Source: Thermoplasmatales archaeon I-plasma
GTDB lineage: Archaea > Thermoplasmatota > Thermoplasmata > Thermoplasmatales > GCA-001856825
NCBI GenBank assembly: GCA_001856825.1
Contig: ATMD01000002.1
Location: 248,004-312,003, forward strand
DNA length: 64,000 bases
Reading direction: 5' to 3'
Shown: one piece after another, positions 8,593-17,483 of the stretch
How positions within the stretch are numbered: the stretch's first letter is position 1
Layout: every line of letters begins with the position of its first letter
The notes under the pieces: generated by a model
Told to the model about the DNA's origin: nothing
Seen by the model: only the letters and a program-made list of their open reading frames with translations
Database searches by the model: none
Made by a program: the position numbers and the translations under genes

Positions 8593-9786
8593 TTAATCTA
8601 TTGTCAACGACCCTGCCTTTCTCTCTGCTCTGAAGTTGAGATTGAGAGCTATCATCATGATGAGGATGAGAACTAGTATGCCAGCAAAAGTATAGTCGAA
8701 GCCATATCTTTGTATTAATGTCCCTCCAGCTAGCGGGAGAACCACACCTATTGCAGTCATAATTGAGAAGAAGTAACTGTTTGCAATATTCCTCTCCCTT
8801 GACTCGAAAGACCTGGATATTGAAAGTATAGAAAGAGGGTAGGTAAATCCATGGGGAATTCCAAGAATCACAAGGGAGAAGGCAAAAGTGAAAATGTTTC
8901 TTGAAAAAATCATTATTGAAATTCCTACCAATGAAAGAACCATTGCAAGGACCATCTGCCTTTTGATGCTTTTTGGAGGTAGAATTGAAAGGAACATTCT
9001 TGAAATAAATGAGGAAAGGAAGAAGAGGGAGAAGAACAGCGATACAAGCGATAGTGAGATTCCGTAGGTATCACGTTCGTAAATTCCTCCAAAGGCTATT
9101 AAGAGGGTGAAAGGCACGTTGTAGGCCATTATGTTAAGGATGGACGACCTGAATCCATAATTCCTGAATACCCTTATCTTTTCTCTTATTCTATTCTCCT
9201 CTGGAAACTTAATGAATGGAGAAAGGAAGACGGAAAAGATGGCAAATGATGAAAATACCAGGAACGCAGTTTTCAGGCTGTAGAATTTCAGAACATATGA
9301 CTCAAGGGCAGGACCAGCGACAAGAGAAAGACTGAGGGCAACGGTGTACAGCGACAGAGCTCTCTCCCTCACCTTTGGATCCTTGAATAGACTTGCAGAA
9401 GTTATTATGTTTGGCATAATAAGTCCAAGAACTCCACCTCCGATCGCAGAAAGTATCCAGACAGATATGAAGTTCGATTTCCAAAATCCAATGAAGACGA
9501 TGGCATAAATCACGGTGGAAATGATGAAGGAAACCCTCCTCCTCTCGGCACTTAACCTCGTATTCAGTATAGCAGTCATGATAAATGTACAGAGATAGCT
9601 CAATGCAGAAATTATTCCAACCTCAGTTTGGGAGAAATTGAAGTAGTATTTTGCCAATAACGGCACCGAAGTAACCATCATATTGTTACTTGCCCTGACA
9701 AAAAATGTGGTAGATAGGATAACTATGATGGTTACGGCCACAGATCCCTTAGATATTTTATTTCCACTCTTGCCTGGTTCACTCAA
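8593..9786 (-). CDS. Major facilitator superfamily transporter
   Basis: 397 residues with about 12 membrane helices. The MFS loop 2-3 region (TRLSAERRR) and a charged central loop (KFPEENRIREKIRVFRN) split it into two six-helix halves. The substrate cannot be told; the weak similarity is to drug or sugar exporters. It starts with TTG at 9786, which overlaps the TGA of the DsrE-like gene (TTGA), so both are in one operon. Confidence 0.85.
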   Translation of the reverse strand: MSEPGKSGNKISKGSVAVTIIVILSTTFFVRASNNMMVTSVPLLAKYYFNFSQTEVGIISALSYLCTFIMTAILNTRLSAERRRVSFIISTVIYAIVFIGFWKSNFISVWILSAIGGGVLGLIMPNIITSASLFKDPKVRERALSLYTVALSLSLVAGPALESYVLKFYSLKTAFLVFSSFAIFSVFLSPFIKFPEENRIREKIRVFRNYGFRSSILNIMAYNVPFTLLIAFGGIYERDTYGISLSLVSLFFSLFFLSSFISRMFLSILPPKSIKRQMVLAMVLSLVGISIMIFSRNIFTFAFSLVILGIPHGFTYPLSILSISRSFESRERNIANSYFFSIMTAIGVVLPLAGGTLIQRYGFDYTFAGILVLILIMMIALNLNFRAERKAGSLTID

Positions 9787-10124
9787 AATGTGATTACCTC
9801 ATATCCGTTGTTCACATAGTGTGCCAACCTTTCGCCAAACGGAAGCAGATCGACACTCATGGATTTCAGCTTCAATTCAACGTCGAATTTCTTCGCAATG
9901 AACACGCAGGCAGAGTCTACCGCACCTGCCTTAACAATTTCGTTAAATGCTTCTTTTCCCTCACCTTCCAAATTTGCAACAAACTCTTCGCTTGGTCCAT
10001 ACAGGAGCACTTTTGCATCTTCATATCTCTTCGCCTTAATCTGCCTCGACACTGTCAATAGTGAAAGATAGGCCTTTTCTGGTGCTTCCTTTCCTGTCAT
10101 CAGTAGAAATAAAACTTTTGTCAT
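9783..10124 (-). CDS. DsrE/DsrF-like small protein
   Basis: 113 residues in an alpha/beta sulfur-relay-like fold: TKVLFLLMTGKEAPEKAYLSLLTV at the N-terminus, then DAKVLLYGPSEEFV and a C-terminal GYEVITF strand, as in DsrE-family proteins. Only one Cys is present (SACVF), not at the usual catalytic place, so a sulfur-transfer role is uncertain. I chose the ATG at 10124: a TATA-like TTAATATA at about 10144-10152 lies 24 bases before it, and an earlier in-frame start at 10217 would add 31 hydrophobic residues unlike the family. Coupled to the MFS gene. Confidence 0.72.
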   Translation of the reverse strand: MTKVLFLLMTGKEAPEKAYLSLLTVSRQIKAKRYEDAKVLLYGPSEEFVANLEGEGKEAFNEIVKAGAVDSACVFIAKKFDVELKLKSMSVDLLPFGERLAHYVNNGYEVITF

Positions 10125-10270
10125 GTTTCCAGAAAGCGATTTAAGTATATTAAGTAAACTTACATACGACAAGTAACCATTGAACATTACTTTATTCAAG
10201 CTGAAAACAATTTTCACGAGTTTTGAAAAGAATATCGGTCGTTTATTGCCGTTGGGTAAAATATAAACGA

Positions 10271-10699
10271 TTAGCCTATCTTCTTGACCTTAAGCGTTAT
10301 GTTGTCATCAAGTATTCCGACAACCTCCACCGTATCTCCTTCTTTCGTGGTAGAATCGCATATGAAACTCCAGTCTTCATTTGATATATTTGCGGACCCC
10401 TTTGAACCAACACTTGATCCTTTCAAGACTTTGCCGCTTTTATTCAGTAGAGTTTCATTTTGGAAGTACTTCTTGTGAATCCTATCGACCACAGTGAGCC
10501 TGAAGGCAACAAAGAGGATGATTGTTAACGGGTAAAATATTATTGAAAGCGCAAGTAAGAAAGTATTTTTCTCGCCAGACAGGAAATATTCCACTAGGAG
10601 AAAGGTAGAGAAGACAGTAAGTAAAATCAATATCGCTAGGGTTCTATATCCATATTTCACTATTAGTGGTGAAACTTCTCTAGGCATGACATTCATCAT
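10271..10699 (-). CDS. NfeD-like membrane protein with C-terminal OB-fold
   Basis: 142 residues. Two membrane helices (about 18-37 and 46-67) are followed by a soluble domain at about 85-142 that fits the NfeD C-terminal OB-fold: GKVLKGSSVGSKGSANI, DWSFIC and a closing GDTVEVVGI...LKVKKI. NfeD proteins usually accompany a stomatin/SPFH protein or a membrane serine protease; neither is next to it here. Start ATG 10699, with a second ATG immediately after. Confidence 0.75.
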   Translation of the reverse strand: MMNVMPREVSPLIVKYGYRTLAILILLTVFSTFLLVEYFLSGEKNTFLLALSIIFYPLTIILFVAFRLTVVDRIHKKYFQNETLLNKSGKVLKGSSVGSKGSANISNEDWSFICDSTTKEGDTVEVVGILDDNITLKVKKIG

Positions 10700-10808
10700 T
10701 CCTATTTTTCATTTAAGCTTAATTACTATGGAGGTAGTCGTCAGCTCGCTTCATAGGAGGCCCTCTATAGGTACTATTAGTTAAATAGCAAAGCACCATC
10801 TGTTAACA

Positions 10809-12050
10809 TTGAATGAGGAACAGGCTTCTCCATACAGATGGGTAATGGCTGCAGTCGCAGGACTGCTCATGACAACTAGTTTCATATCTCTGACTTCATT
10901 TGGAATCCTAGCGAACAGGATTGCGGTATCAATAGGAGTGAACACTCACTTATTAACAGTTCTTGGGATAGACTCGTTTTCTATAGGGCTCTTCGCAGCA
11001 TTCTTCCTTGGTCAAGGAGGCCTGTTTGATAATAGACTCAAGACTGGCGTACTGATTGCACAATCATTTCTCATAGTTCCACAATTACTCATTCCGTTGA
11101 TTGACAACCTTTGGTTGATTGTGATTTTAAGATTCTTTCAGGGGCTGATGATCATGATGCTTGCGCTCTTTTCCATCCAGCTCGAAGGATGGTTCGCGCC
11201 AAAAGAGAGAGCTAAATCCCTCGCATTCACACTTGGAGCGATAAGCCTAGGGAGTGCATTCGGCGGCATCTTAGGTACGGTTTTAGGATCTATACCGTGG
11301 CAGGAATCTTATTACGTGACAGGAATTGTAATGTTGCTAGGTGCGATTATCTATTTCATTTTCGCTAGAGATGCTCCGTTTCAGAAAAGGAAGTCACTTG
11401 AGGGAAAGGTGACAGGGCACAAGAGTGCTTGGAAAAATCCTATGACATGGATTATGGGGGCCATACAGATACCACTTGCCTGGACACTCTTCAGCATCGG
11501 AGGCTACCTTTCCACCTACTCAAATTTCATAGGTTATTCCATTTCGCAGTCCAGCTCACTTATAGTAGCATGGGGTTTATCAGGGTTCGTTGCTGCCTTC
11601 GTCGGAGCTTTGGTTGGGGACCGTCTTTCTGGCAGAGCAAGTAACAACAGGGACATATTGAGGGCGAGACTCCGCGTGATGACTGTAGCAGATATTATGA
11701 TGGCACTCGGAATAATTTTAATCATTGCCATAGGGCGTACTTCGTTCTACGTACTCATGGGCGCTGCGATCATTAATGGTTTCTTGATGATGTTTCCGCC
11801 AAATTACTGGGCACTCCCTGGTAATATTTTTCCATATGCGATGGTCGGTGCCGGTGCCTTTGGAATGGGATTGATATCCAATTCAGCAGATGCAATAGGT
11901 CCACTGGTAACCTCTTCCCTAATATCACATCTAGGCTGGTCTGGAGTCTTCATAATAATGATTGCGCTGACTGGATTTGGTATAGCTTTAAACACATGGT
12001 TAGCTAAATCTAAAATCAAATTACCTGAAGATAGTGGAAATACTGGCTGA
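10809..12050 (+). CDS. Major facilitator superfamily transporter
   Basis: 413 residues, about 12 membrane helices, with an N-terminal MFS domain (TSFGILANRI, FFQGLMIMMLA) and a cytoplasmic central loop (ARDAPFQKRKSLEGK). The loop 8-9 carries GDRLSGRASNNRD, an MFS-like basic segment. Substrate unknown. The start is TTG 10809, about 25 bases after a TATA-like AGTTAAATAG, so probably leaderless; no SD is visible. Not similar in detail to the other MFS gene in this region. Confidence 0.85.
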   Translation: MNEEQASPYRWVMAAVAGLLMTTSFISLTSFGILANRIAVSIGVNTHLLTVLGIDSFSIGLFAAFFLGQGGLFDNRLKTGVLIAQSFLIVPQLLIPLIDNLWLIVILRFFQGLMIMMLALFSIQLEGWFAPKERAKSLAFTLGAISLGSAFGGILGTVLGSIPWQESYYVTGIVMLLGAIIYFIFARDAPFQKRKSLEGKVTGHKSAWKNPMTWIMGAIQIPLAWTLFSIGGYLSTYSNFIGYSISQSSSLIVAWGLSGFVAAFVGALVGDRLSGRASNNRDILRARLRVMTVADIMMALGIILIIAIGRTSFYVLMGAAIINGFLMMFPPNYWALPGNIFPYAMVGAGAFGMGLISNSADAIGPLVTSSLISHLGWSGVFIIMIALTGFGIALNTWLAKSKIKLPEDSGNTG

Positions 12051-12276
12051 ACTATTTTCGAGTTCAATGGCATCTGGTTTCTAATATTGCATGAATCATG
12101 ACGAAATTAGAAGGGAATAGTTGTCCTATGAACAACATCGCCTACCCAACAGGAAATAGAGTTTCATAATGGAAAGTTTGAGGATTAGAAGTATAAACTT
12201 CATCATTGAGATGATTCAAAATTCAATAAGGCTATGGCACAGACAATGTGGCAATTTGCAAAATACTTGGGCAACT

Positions 12277-12285
12277 TATTTATTG
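12277..12285 (+). promoter_or_regulatory. TATA box of the glyceraldehyde dehydrogenase gene
   Basis: CTTATTTAT lies about 30 bases before the ATG at 12312. Because the promoter is inside the longer frame from 12234, the upstream in-frame ATG is unlikely to be used. Confidence 0.5.
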
Positions 12286-12311
12286 ATTGTTTGCCTAGTA
12301 ACAGGTTAATC

Positions 12312-13802
12312 ATGGAAATGAAAATGTTGATAAAAGGCGAATGGGTAGAATCAAGTGAAAGAGTGAAAATGAAGAAGTTTAGTCCAGTGGACGGGAAAAT
12401 CCTTGGGTATTTCCAGGCTGGAACAAAAGAAGATGTTGATGATGCTATAGACGCGGCCGAAGAAAGCTTTGGAAGGTGGAGTGAGATAGGGAGTCTGGAG
12501 AGATCGAAGTATATCTATAAGGCAAAGGAGTTGATAGAAAGTAACAGGAATGAATTGGAGAATCTCTTGATTCTAGAGAATGGGAAGGTTGTGAAGCAGG
12601 CAAAGGAGGAAGTAGATGGCGTTATAGACCAGTTGCAATATTATGCAGAATTTGCGAGGAAGATTACGGGAGACATAGTTGAAGGTTCAAGCTCTTCAAG
12701 GAAGATATTCCAATACAAGGTTCCGTATGGTGTTGTTGTAGCAATTACGCCATGGAATTTCCCAGCAGGAATGGTTGCACGTAAAATTGCACCCGCTTTG
12801 CTAACCGGAAACACTGTTGTTGTCAAGCCAAGCAGTGACACACCGTTCACAGCAGAATGGATAGTCAGGAAGTTCGTAGAAGCTGGGGTTCCCAGTGGCG
12901 TTTTGAATCTTGTCACTGGTAAAGGCGGTGATATTGGTGACCACATTGTAGAACACAAAAAGGTATCTCTGATCACGATGACAGGATCAACTTCTACTGG
13001 TCAAAATATAATGAAGAATGCATCGTCAAATATGGCAAAATTGATACTGGAATTAGGGGGGAAGGCACCATTCATTGTCTGGAAGGATGCCAATATCAAA
13101 AATGCCATGAAATCCTTAATATGGGCCAAGTTCTGGAATTCTGGGCAGTCGTGTGTTGCAGCAGAAAGGCTCTACGTACACGAGGATATTTACAATGATT
13201 TTATTGAAAAGTTTGTCGCAGTGACTAAGGGACTGAAAGTCGGTGATCCGTATACATCAGATATGGGCCCGCTAATCAATAAGAATGCGTTGCAGGCAAC
13301 AGAAGGAGTGGTTAAAAGTGCCATGGATTCAGGATCTAAAGTGTTGTATGGCGGAAAGAAACCTGAACTCGGTGAAAAATACCAAAACGGGTACTTCTAC
13401 GAGCCAACGATTATTGATGACAGAAATCAGAAGTCTCCATTATTCCAGGAGGAAATATTCAGCCCTGTCATAGCAGCAATGCCCGTGTCTGATCCGGACG
13501 AAACCCTATCTCTAGCCAATGATTCGAAATATGGTCTCGCTTCATATCTATTCACTGAAAGTCCGGAGATTATGTTCAAATTTTCAGATTCGATAAAGTT
13601 TGGTGAGCTCTACGTCAACATGCCAGGACCGGAAGCTTCTCAAGGCTATCATACCGGCTTCAGGCTCACCGGACAGGGAGGAGAAGGAAGCAAATACGGA
13701 ATAGAGGAATACGTAAAGTTGAAGAATATATATGTGGAATACTCCGGCAAGGAACTTACGATACCCACCATCGATGATGAATTATTTAAGTATATGAGCT
13801 GA
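12312..13802 (+). CDS. D-glyceraldehyde dehydrogenase (NADP+), aldehyde dehydrogenase family
   Basis: 496-residue aldehyde dehydrogenase. Key motifs: ITPWNFP, the nucleotide site KPSSDTP, TGSTSTGQ, the general base Glu in LELGGKAPF and the catalytic Cys in SGQSCVAAER (about residue 281). Its long matching stretches, such as the end PGPEASQGYHTGFR, are those I know from the Thermoplasma and Picrophilus glyceraldehyde dehydrogenases, which oxidise D-glyceraldehyde to glycerate in the non-phosphorylated Entner-Doudoroff route. Other aldehydes such as lactaldehyde remain possible. The start at 12312 is chosen because the TATA box at 12277 precedes it and a frame from 12234 would add 26 atypical residues. 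Confidence 0.88.
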   Translation: MEMKMLIKGEWVESSERVKMKKFSPVDGKILGYFQAGTKEDVDDAIDAAEESFGRWSEIGSLERSKYIYKAKELIESNRNELENLLILENGKVVKQAKEEVDGVIDQLQYYAEFARKITGDIVEGSSSSRKIFQYKVPYGVVVAITPWNFPAGMVARKIAPALLTGNTVVVKPSSDTPFTAEWIVRKFVEAGVPSGVLNLVTGKGGDIGDHIVEHKKVSLITMTGSTSTGQNIMKNASSNMAKLILELGGKAPFIVWKDANIKNAMKSLIWAKFWNSGQSCVAAERLYVHEDIYNDFIEKFVAVTKGLKVGDPYTSDMGPLINKNALQATEGVVKSAMDSGSKVLYGGKKPELGEKYQNGYFYEPTIIDDRNQKSPLFQEEIFSPVIAAMPVSDPDETLSLANDSKYGLASYLFTESPEIMFKFSDSIKFGELYVNMPGPEASQGYHTGFRLTGQGGEGSKYGIEEYVKLKNIYVEYSGKELTIPTIDDELFKYMS

Positions 13803-13917
13803 TGTATTTATTTAAAAGACAACTAAAAGCGTGGCCGCCAACGTTGTACCGGATAATTTAAGGATGTCCTTTTAAGCATGGATAAAGTTATTTAATTCGT
13901 ATTAGAATGCATAACAA

Positions 13918-14592
13918 ATGGAACTATCTGAGTTAAGGGTGAAACTCTATCACGAGAACTGCTGGACAGCTGAACTTCCCAGGATGTTTCCTGAAAACAG
14001 GATTTTGTTTCCACTTTCAAGAAGTCATACGGTCAAAGGTACTGTAACTTACACAATGACAAAAGGGACCAAGGCTGAGATTAAGGAAGTTACTCAATCA
14101 GACAAGTTTTCAAAATTCAATCCAAGGATTGTGGGGGAGATAAATAACGGGAAGGGTTCGCAGATATTCATAATCTCTTTTCTGTTCAGTCACAGTAATA
14201 GCATTTTCAATCTTTCTGCAGATTTTGGTGAGGTTCTTCCTATCAAGGTCTCTTACAAGGACGATTATGAAATTTGGAATTTTCTTGTATCCAACAAGAA
14301 TGTTAGGGAGAAAGCGGATGCTATAAGAGGAAGTATTGAAAGTGTTGCGAGCATTGAAGATATAAAAATTATCAACCCACCTAATCTAATGAAGGAGAAT
14401 ATTACTGATTATCTTCAATTCTATCTGCCACCCAGCACCTACTTTCTAATTAACAGTCTGTCTGAAATTGGTTATTTTGATTTTCCGAGAAAGGTCTCAA
14501 TAGACGATGCTGCAAGAATTCTGGGAATATCCAAAGGTTTCATATCAAAAGTGTCCAGAAAGATTTTTGAACTGTTCCGTACATCCATGTGA
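13918..14592 (+). CDS. Bat-type HTH transcriptional regulator (HTH-10 family)
   Basis: 224 residues. The C-terminal segment (about 185-220) is the bacterio-opsin-activator-like HTH: GYFDFPRKVSIDDAARILGISKG followed by SKVSRKIFEL. The N-terminal 180 residues match the unnamed sensory region found in these archaeal regulators, with no cofactor motif visible. A TATA-like TTATTTAATT about 25 bases before the ATG suggests a leaderless mRNA. It converges with the thiolase operon and may control it or the dehydrogenase before it (inference). Confidence 0.82.
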   Translation: MELSELRVKLYHENCWTAELPRMFPENRILFPLSRSHTVKGTVTYTMTKGTKAEIKEVTQSDKFSKFNPRIVGEINNGKGSQIFIISFLFSHSNSIFNLSADFGEVLPIKVSYKDDYEIWNFLVSNKNVREKADAIRGSIESVASIEDIKIINPPNLMKENITDYLQFYLPPSTYFLINSLSEIGYFDFPRKVSIDDAARILGISKGFISKVSRKIFELFRTSM

Positions 14593-14616
14593 AGGCAATC
14601 CAATAGGCCGAGAAAA

Positions 14617-15795
14617 TCAGTACCTTTCTATCAAGGCTGAGTATCCTTGACCTCCTCCTACGCAAAGCGTTGCTATCCCTCTTTCCTTCCCTCTATCCTC
14701 CAAAAGTCTAGAGAGCGTTCCAATGAGGCGCGCTCCTGTAGCTCCAAGTGGATGACCTATTGCTATTGCGCCTCCCTTTATGTTCACATTTCCTTCATTC
14801 AAGCCTAGTTCCCTGATAGCATTGATCACCACAACGGCAAATGCCTCGTTAATTTCCCATACGTCTATGTCTTCAGCTTTTAATCCAAACCTTTTCAGTA
14901 CTTTCCCGGAAGCAGGAACAGGCCCAAGACCCATGAGATAAGGCGGAACAGCAGCCCATCCGAACCCTGAAATTTTAGACATGGGTTTCAGACCATATTC
15001 CTTAACTTTCCTTCCTGAAGCGAGGACCACGAGCGAAGCGCCAGCATTAAGGGGAGATGAGTTGCCGGCAGTTACGGAGCCATTTTCCTTGAATGCTGGA
15101 GGTAAATCCGCAAGCTGTTGTTTAGAAGTATTTCCCCTAATGCTTTGATCCTTGTCTATAACCATTCTTCCGTTAACTGTTTCCACTTCCAATGGAAGTA
15201 TTTCCTTCCTCTGCCATCCGCTGTCAGTAGATTCATTTGCCTTCTTATGGCTTTCCACTGCAAATTCATCCATATCAGCCCTAGTTATCCCGCGCAATTC
15301 CGCTAAATTTTCTGCAGTAAGTCCCATGTTGTATGCCTCTTTCATCCTGTAATCTGAATATTCTAAATCTTCAAGGAGTGGGGTACATAGCTTGTTAGAG
15401 AGTCTTGGGATATGAGTCATATGCTCAAATCCGCCTGCGAACACTACTTCACTGCTCCCTCCTGCAATTTCCATAACTCCAATTGAGACAGCATTCATAG
15501 ACGAAGCGCATGCTCTGTCAACTGCCATAGAGGGGACATCATACGGAAGTTTGGAGAGGAAAACTGGGTGTCTGCCTCCGTATGTCCAATTCTCATCTCT
15601 TTGGTATGCACATCCGGTGATCACATCGTTAATCTCATGAGGGTTTATTCCAGTACTATTCAAGGCGTCCTCTATTAGTTTGGAATAAGCCACATCCATC
15701 CTCAGTGAATTGAATACATCTCTTTCTGGTTCCTTGGGCCTTGAACGGGAAAATGCCGTTCTTTTATAATATACTACATAAACATCGTTATCCAT
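14617..15795 (-). CDS. Thiolase (acetyl-CoA C-acyltransferase)
   Basis: 392 residues, normal thiolase length. Acylated cysteine C96 lies in DRACASSMN; the His of GGAIAIGHPLGATG and the second Cys in CVGGGQG complete the active site, so this is a catalytic thiolase, not a non-catalytic lipid-carrier paralogue. Cleaves 3-oxoacyl-CoA (or condenses acetyl-CoA). Nine bases separate it from the CoA-transferase beta gene, with an AGGCGG site before the ATG. In this operon, degradation of an acid that is first activated by CoA transfer is the likely direction. Confidence 0.92.
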   Translation of the reverse strand: MDNDVYVVYYKRTAFSRSRPKEPERDVFNSLRMDVAYSKLIEDALNSTGINPHEINDVITGCAYQRDENWTYGGRHPVFLSKLPYDVPSMAVDRACASSMNAVSIGVMEIAGGSSEVVFAGGFEHMTHIPRLSNKLCTPLLEDLEYSDYRMKEAYNMGLTAENLAELRGITRADMDEFAVESHKKANESTDSGWQRKEILPLEVETVNGRMVIDKDQSIRGNTSKQQLADLPPAFKENGSVTAGNSSPLNAGASLVVLASGRKVKEYGLKPMSKISGFGWAAVPPYLMGLGPVPASGKVLKRFGLKAEDIDVWEINEAFAVVVINAIRELGLNEGNVNIKGGAIAIGHPLGATGARLIGTLSRLLEDRGKERGIATLCVGGGQGYSALIERY

Positions 15796-15804
15796 TTTAA
15801 CCGC

Positions 15805-16551
15805 CTACCTCAGGTAAGCCCCAGAAGGGTCCATGCGCTTCAGGAGCTCAATTTCTTCGTTGCTTGGTTCTTGAATCATTTCCGTTTCTTCCGGAAAAGA
15901 TATACCTATTTTTTCCGTCAGTTTCCTCAATTCCTGAACATCAACGCTTTCGTAAACTGATGTGACTTCTGCAACACCAGACCCAGCTATCTTGATTATG
16001 CACTTGTCCGTCACTATTACCTCCCTTTGCTTTACTCCTTCGCCTGTTCTTGAGCTCGTTGAGGAGATGGAACTGGTTGTAAAATCCACCTTATACCTGA
16101 ATTTCTCTTCGTTTAGTTCAACCAGCACAACGCTCTTCTTTGAATAGGACATAATTTCGCATGCGCCACCACTTCCAGGCAACCTTACCTTTGGGGAGTC
16201 GTAGCTGCCTATTACGGTCGTATTTAATCTTCCGCCTCCGTCGACCTGTGCTGCGCCAAGATACCCAACATCTATCCTACCTCCGGAGATAAGGTAGGAA
16301 AAAGTCTCGAATAGTGGGTACAGGGCAAAAACGTTCTCGGAGAGAGAAGGGTCACCTATCGATAGTGGTTGTCTTTTAGGAAAGCAATCAATTGATCCCG
16401 ACTCGTAAACAAGCGTTAGATTCGGGGAATACACCTTTTTTGCAAAGTTGGCAGCGATGTTTGGTAGACCAACTCCGACGAGCACAACATCCCAGTCCTT
16501 TATCTCCCTTGCAGCCTGGATTGCCATCCTTTCCCTTGAACTTGTGGTCAA
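15805..16551 (-). CDS. CoA-transferase beta subunit (glutaconate/3-oxoacid type)
   Basis: 248 residues of the family I CoA-transferase beta fold: GVGLPN, then YESGSI, whose Glu is the expected catalytic carboxylate that forms the CoA thioester, and LPGSGGACEI later. Together with the alpha subunit upstream it would move CoA between acyl-CoA and a free acid; the layout resembles glutaconate CoA-transferase, but the substrate cannot be read from sequence. The start TTG 16551 follows directly after the TAG of the alpha gene, with GGGAGTGA just before it, so the subunits are co-translated. Confidence 0.9.
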   Translation of the reverse strand: MTTSSRERMAIQAAREIKDWDVVLVGVGLPNIAANFAKKVYSPNLTLVYESGSIDCFPKRQPLSIGDPSLSENVFALYPLFETFSYLISGGRIDVGYLGAAQVDGGGRLNTTVIGSYDSPKVRLPGSGGACEIMSYSKKSVVLVELNEEKFRYKVDFTTSSISSTSSRTGEGVKQREVIVTDKCIIKIAGSGVAEVTSVYESVDVQELRKLTEKIGISFPEETEMIQEPSNEEIELLKRMDPSGAYLR

Positions 16552-17466
16552 CTAAGTCACACTCCCATAGTTCAGGGGAGGAACTAACTTTTCCTTCATT
16601 CTCAGCGATGACAGTTTTTCAGTACCAAGTTTCTTCATATATTCTTCCCTGTCGTTCAATCCATAGACCCAATCCTCCAGATACTTCTCCGTATCCGGGA
16701 TGCTTCTTGAAATCTTGTCCCACCTGAGATAAAAATCATTGTCACGATCGTAGAACCCCTGAGCATATGATGGATGGGCGCCCCAAGGATCTCTCACAAC
16801 AGATGAAACTATAAAGCCAGGAATTATCGTCCTGTTAGGATCCCCCTTTATGACTTCAGAATCAACTATCTCCTCTGCAGATACTATCACCCTTTTGCTT
16901 GTGAAAGCAACCTCCTTCTGCTCACCAGTGATACCCCATATCTGGGCATTGCCTTCCTCGTCTGCCCTCTGTACGTGGATAATGCCAACGTCAATGTGTA
17001 GAGGTCTCACCACCATGACCTCCTTGTTTGTGAACGGATCTCTAGTTATGCTGAAGTTCTTGTTACGCTGAGGCAGGTCAGAATGTGAAACAGCTTCCGC
17101 AGGGAAGAAAGGAATGCCTGCTCCTCCTGCAAAAAGCGCTGAAATCAAGCTGCCGTGGGTGTACTCCTCAATCTCTAATGCATTGGGATACTTCTTCTCT
17201 ACTCCCCGCCTTATACAGTGTAGCGAACCAACGCCTGGATTGCCGAGGTATGAAAAAGAGAGACCTGATGCTACTCCGGCTGCTATCATCTGGTCATAGA
17301 TTATGTCTGGGGTCATTCTGACAAGCTTAAGGTTCTTCTTCCTCTGCCTAATGATTTCATGTCCAGCGGAGAAGTCAATGAGATGCGTGAAGCCTGTAAT
17401 GTAGACAGAGTCTCCATCATTGACGTTTTTGGAAATGGCAGTATTCATTGAAACAAGCTTGCCCAT
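16552..17466 (-). CDS. CoA-transferase alpha subunit (glutaconate/3-oxoacid type)
   Basis: Family I CoA-transferase alpha subunit of about 304 residues. It has the N-terminal GDSVYITGFT strand-loop, a glycine-rich AGGAGIPF loop and the VDVGIIHV-like strand LHIDVGIIHVQRAD, as in GctA-like proteins. The ATG at 17466 is preceded by AGGAG at seven bases; an in-frame GTG at 17484 would overlap the upstream stop and lacks this site, so I prefer 17466. Second gene of the aminotransferase/CoA-transferase/thiolase operon. Confidence 0.9.
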   Translation of the reverse strand: MGKLVSMNTAISKNVNDGDSVYITGFTHLIDFSAGHEIIRQRKKNLKLVRMTPDIIYDQMIAAGVASGLSFSYLGNPGVGSLHCIRRGVEKKYPNALEIEEYTHGSLISALFAGGAGIPFFPAEAVSHSDLPQRNKNFSITRDPFTNKEVMVVRPLHIDVGIIHVQRADEEGNAQIWGITGEQKEVAFTSKRVIVSAEEIVDSEVIKGDPNRTIIPGFIVSSVVRDPWGAHPSYAQGFYDRDNDFYLRWDKISRSIPDTEKYLEDWVYGLNDREEYMKKLGTEKLSSLRMKEKLVPPLNYGSVT

Positions 17467-17483
17467 ATTGTCAACTCCTGTCA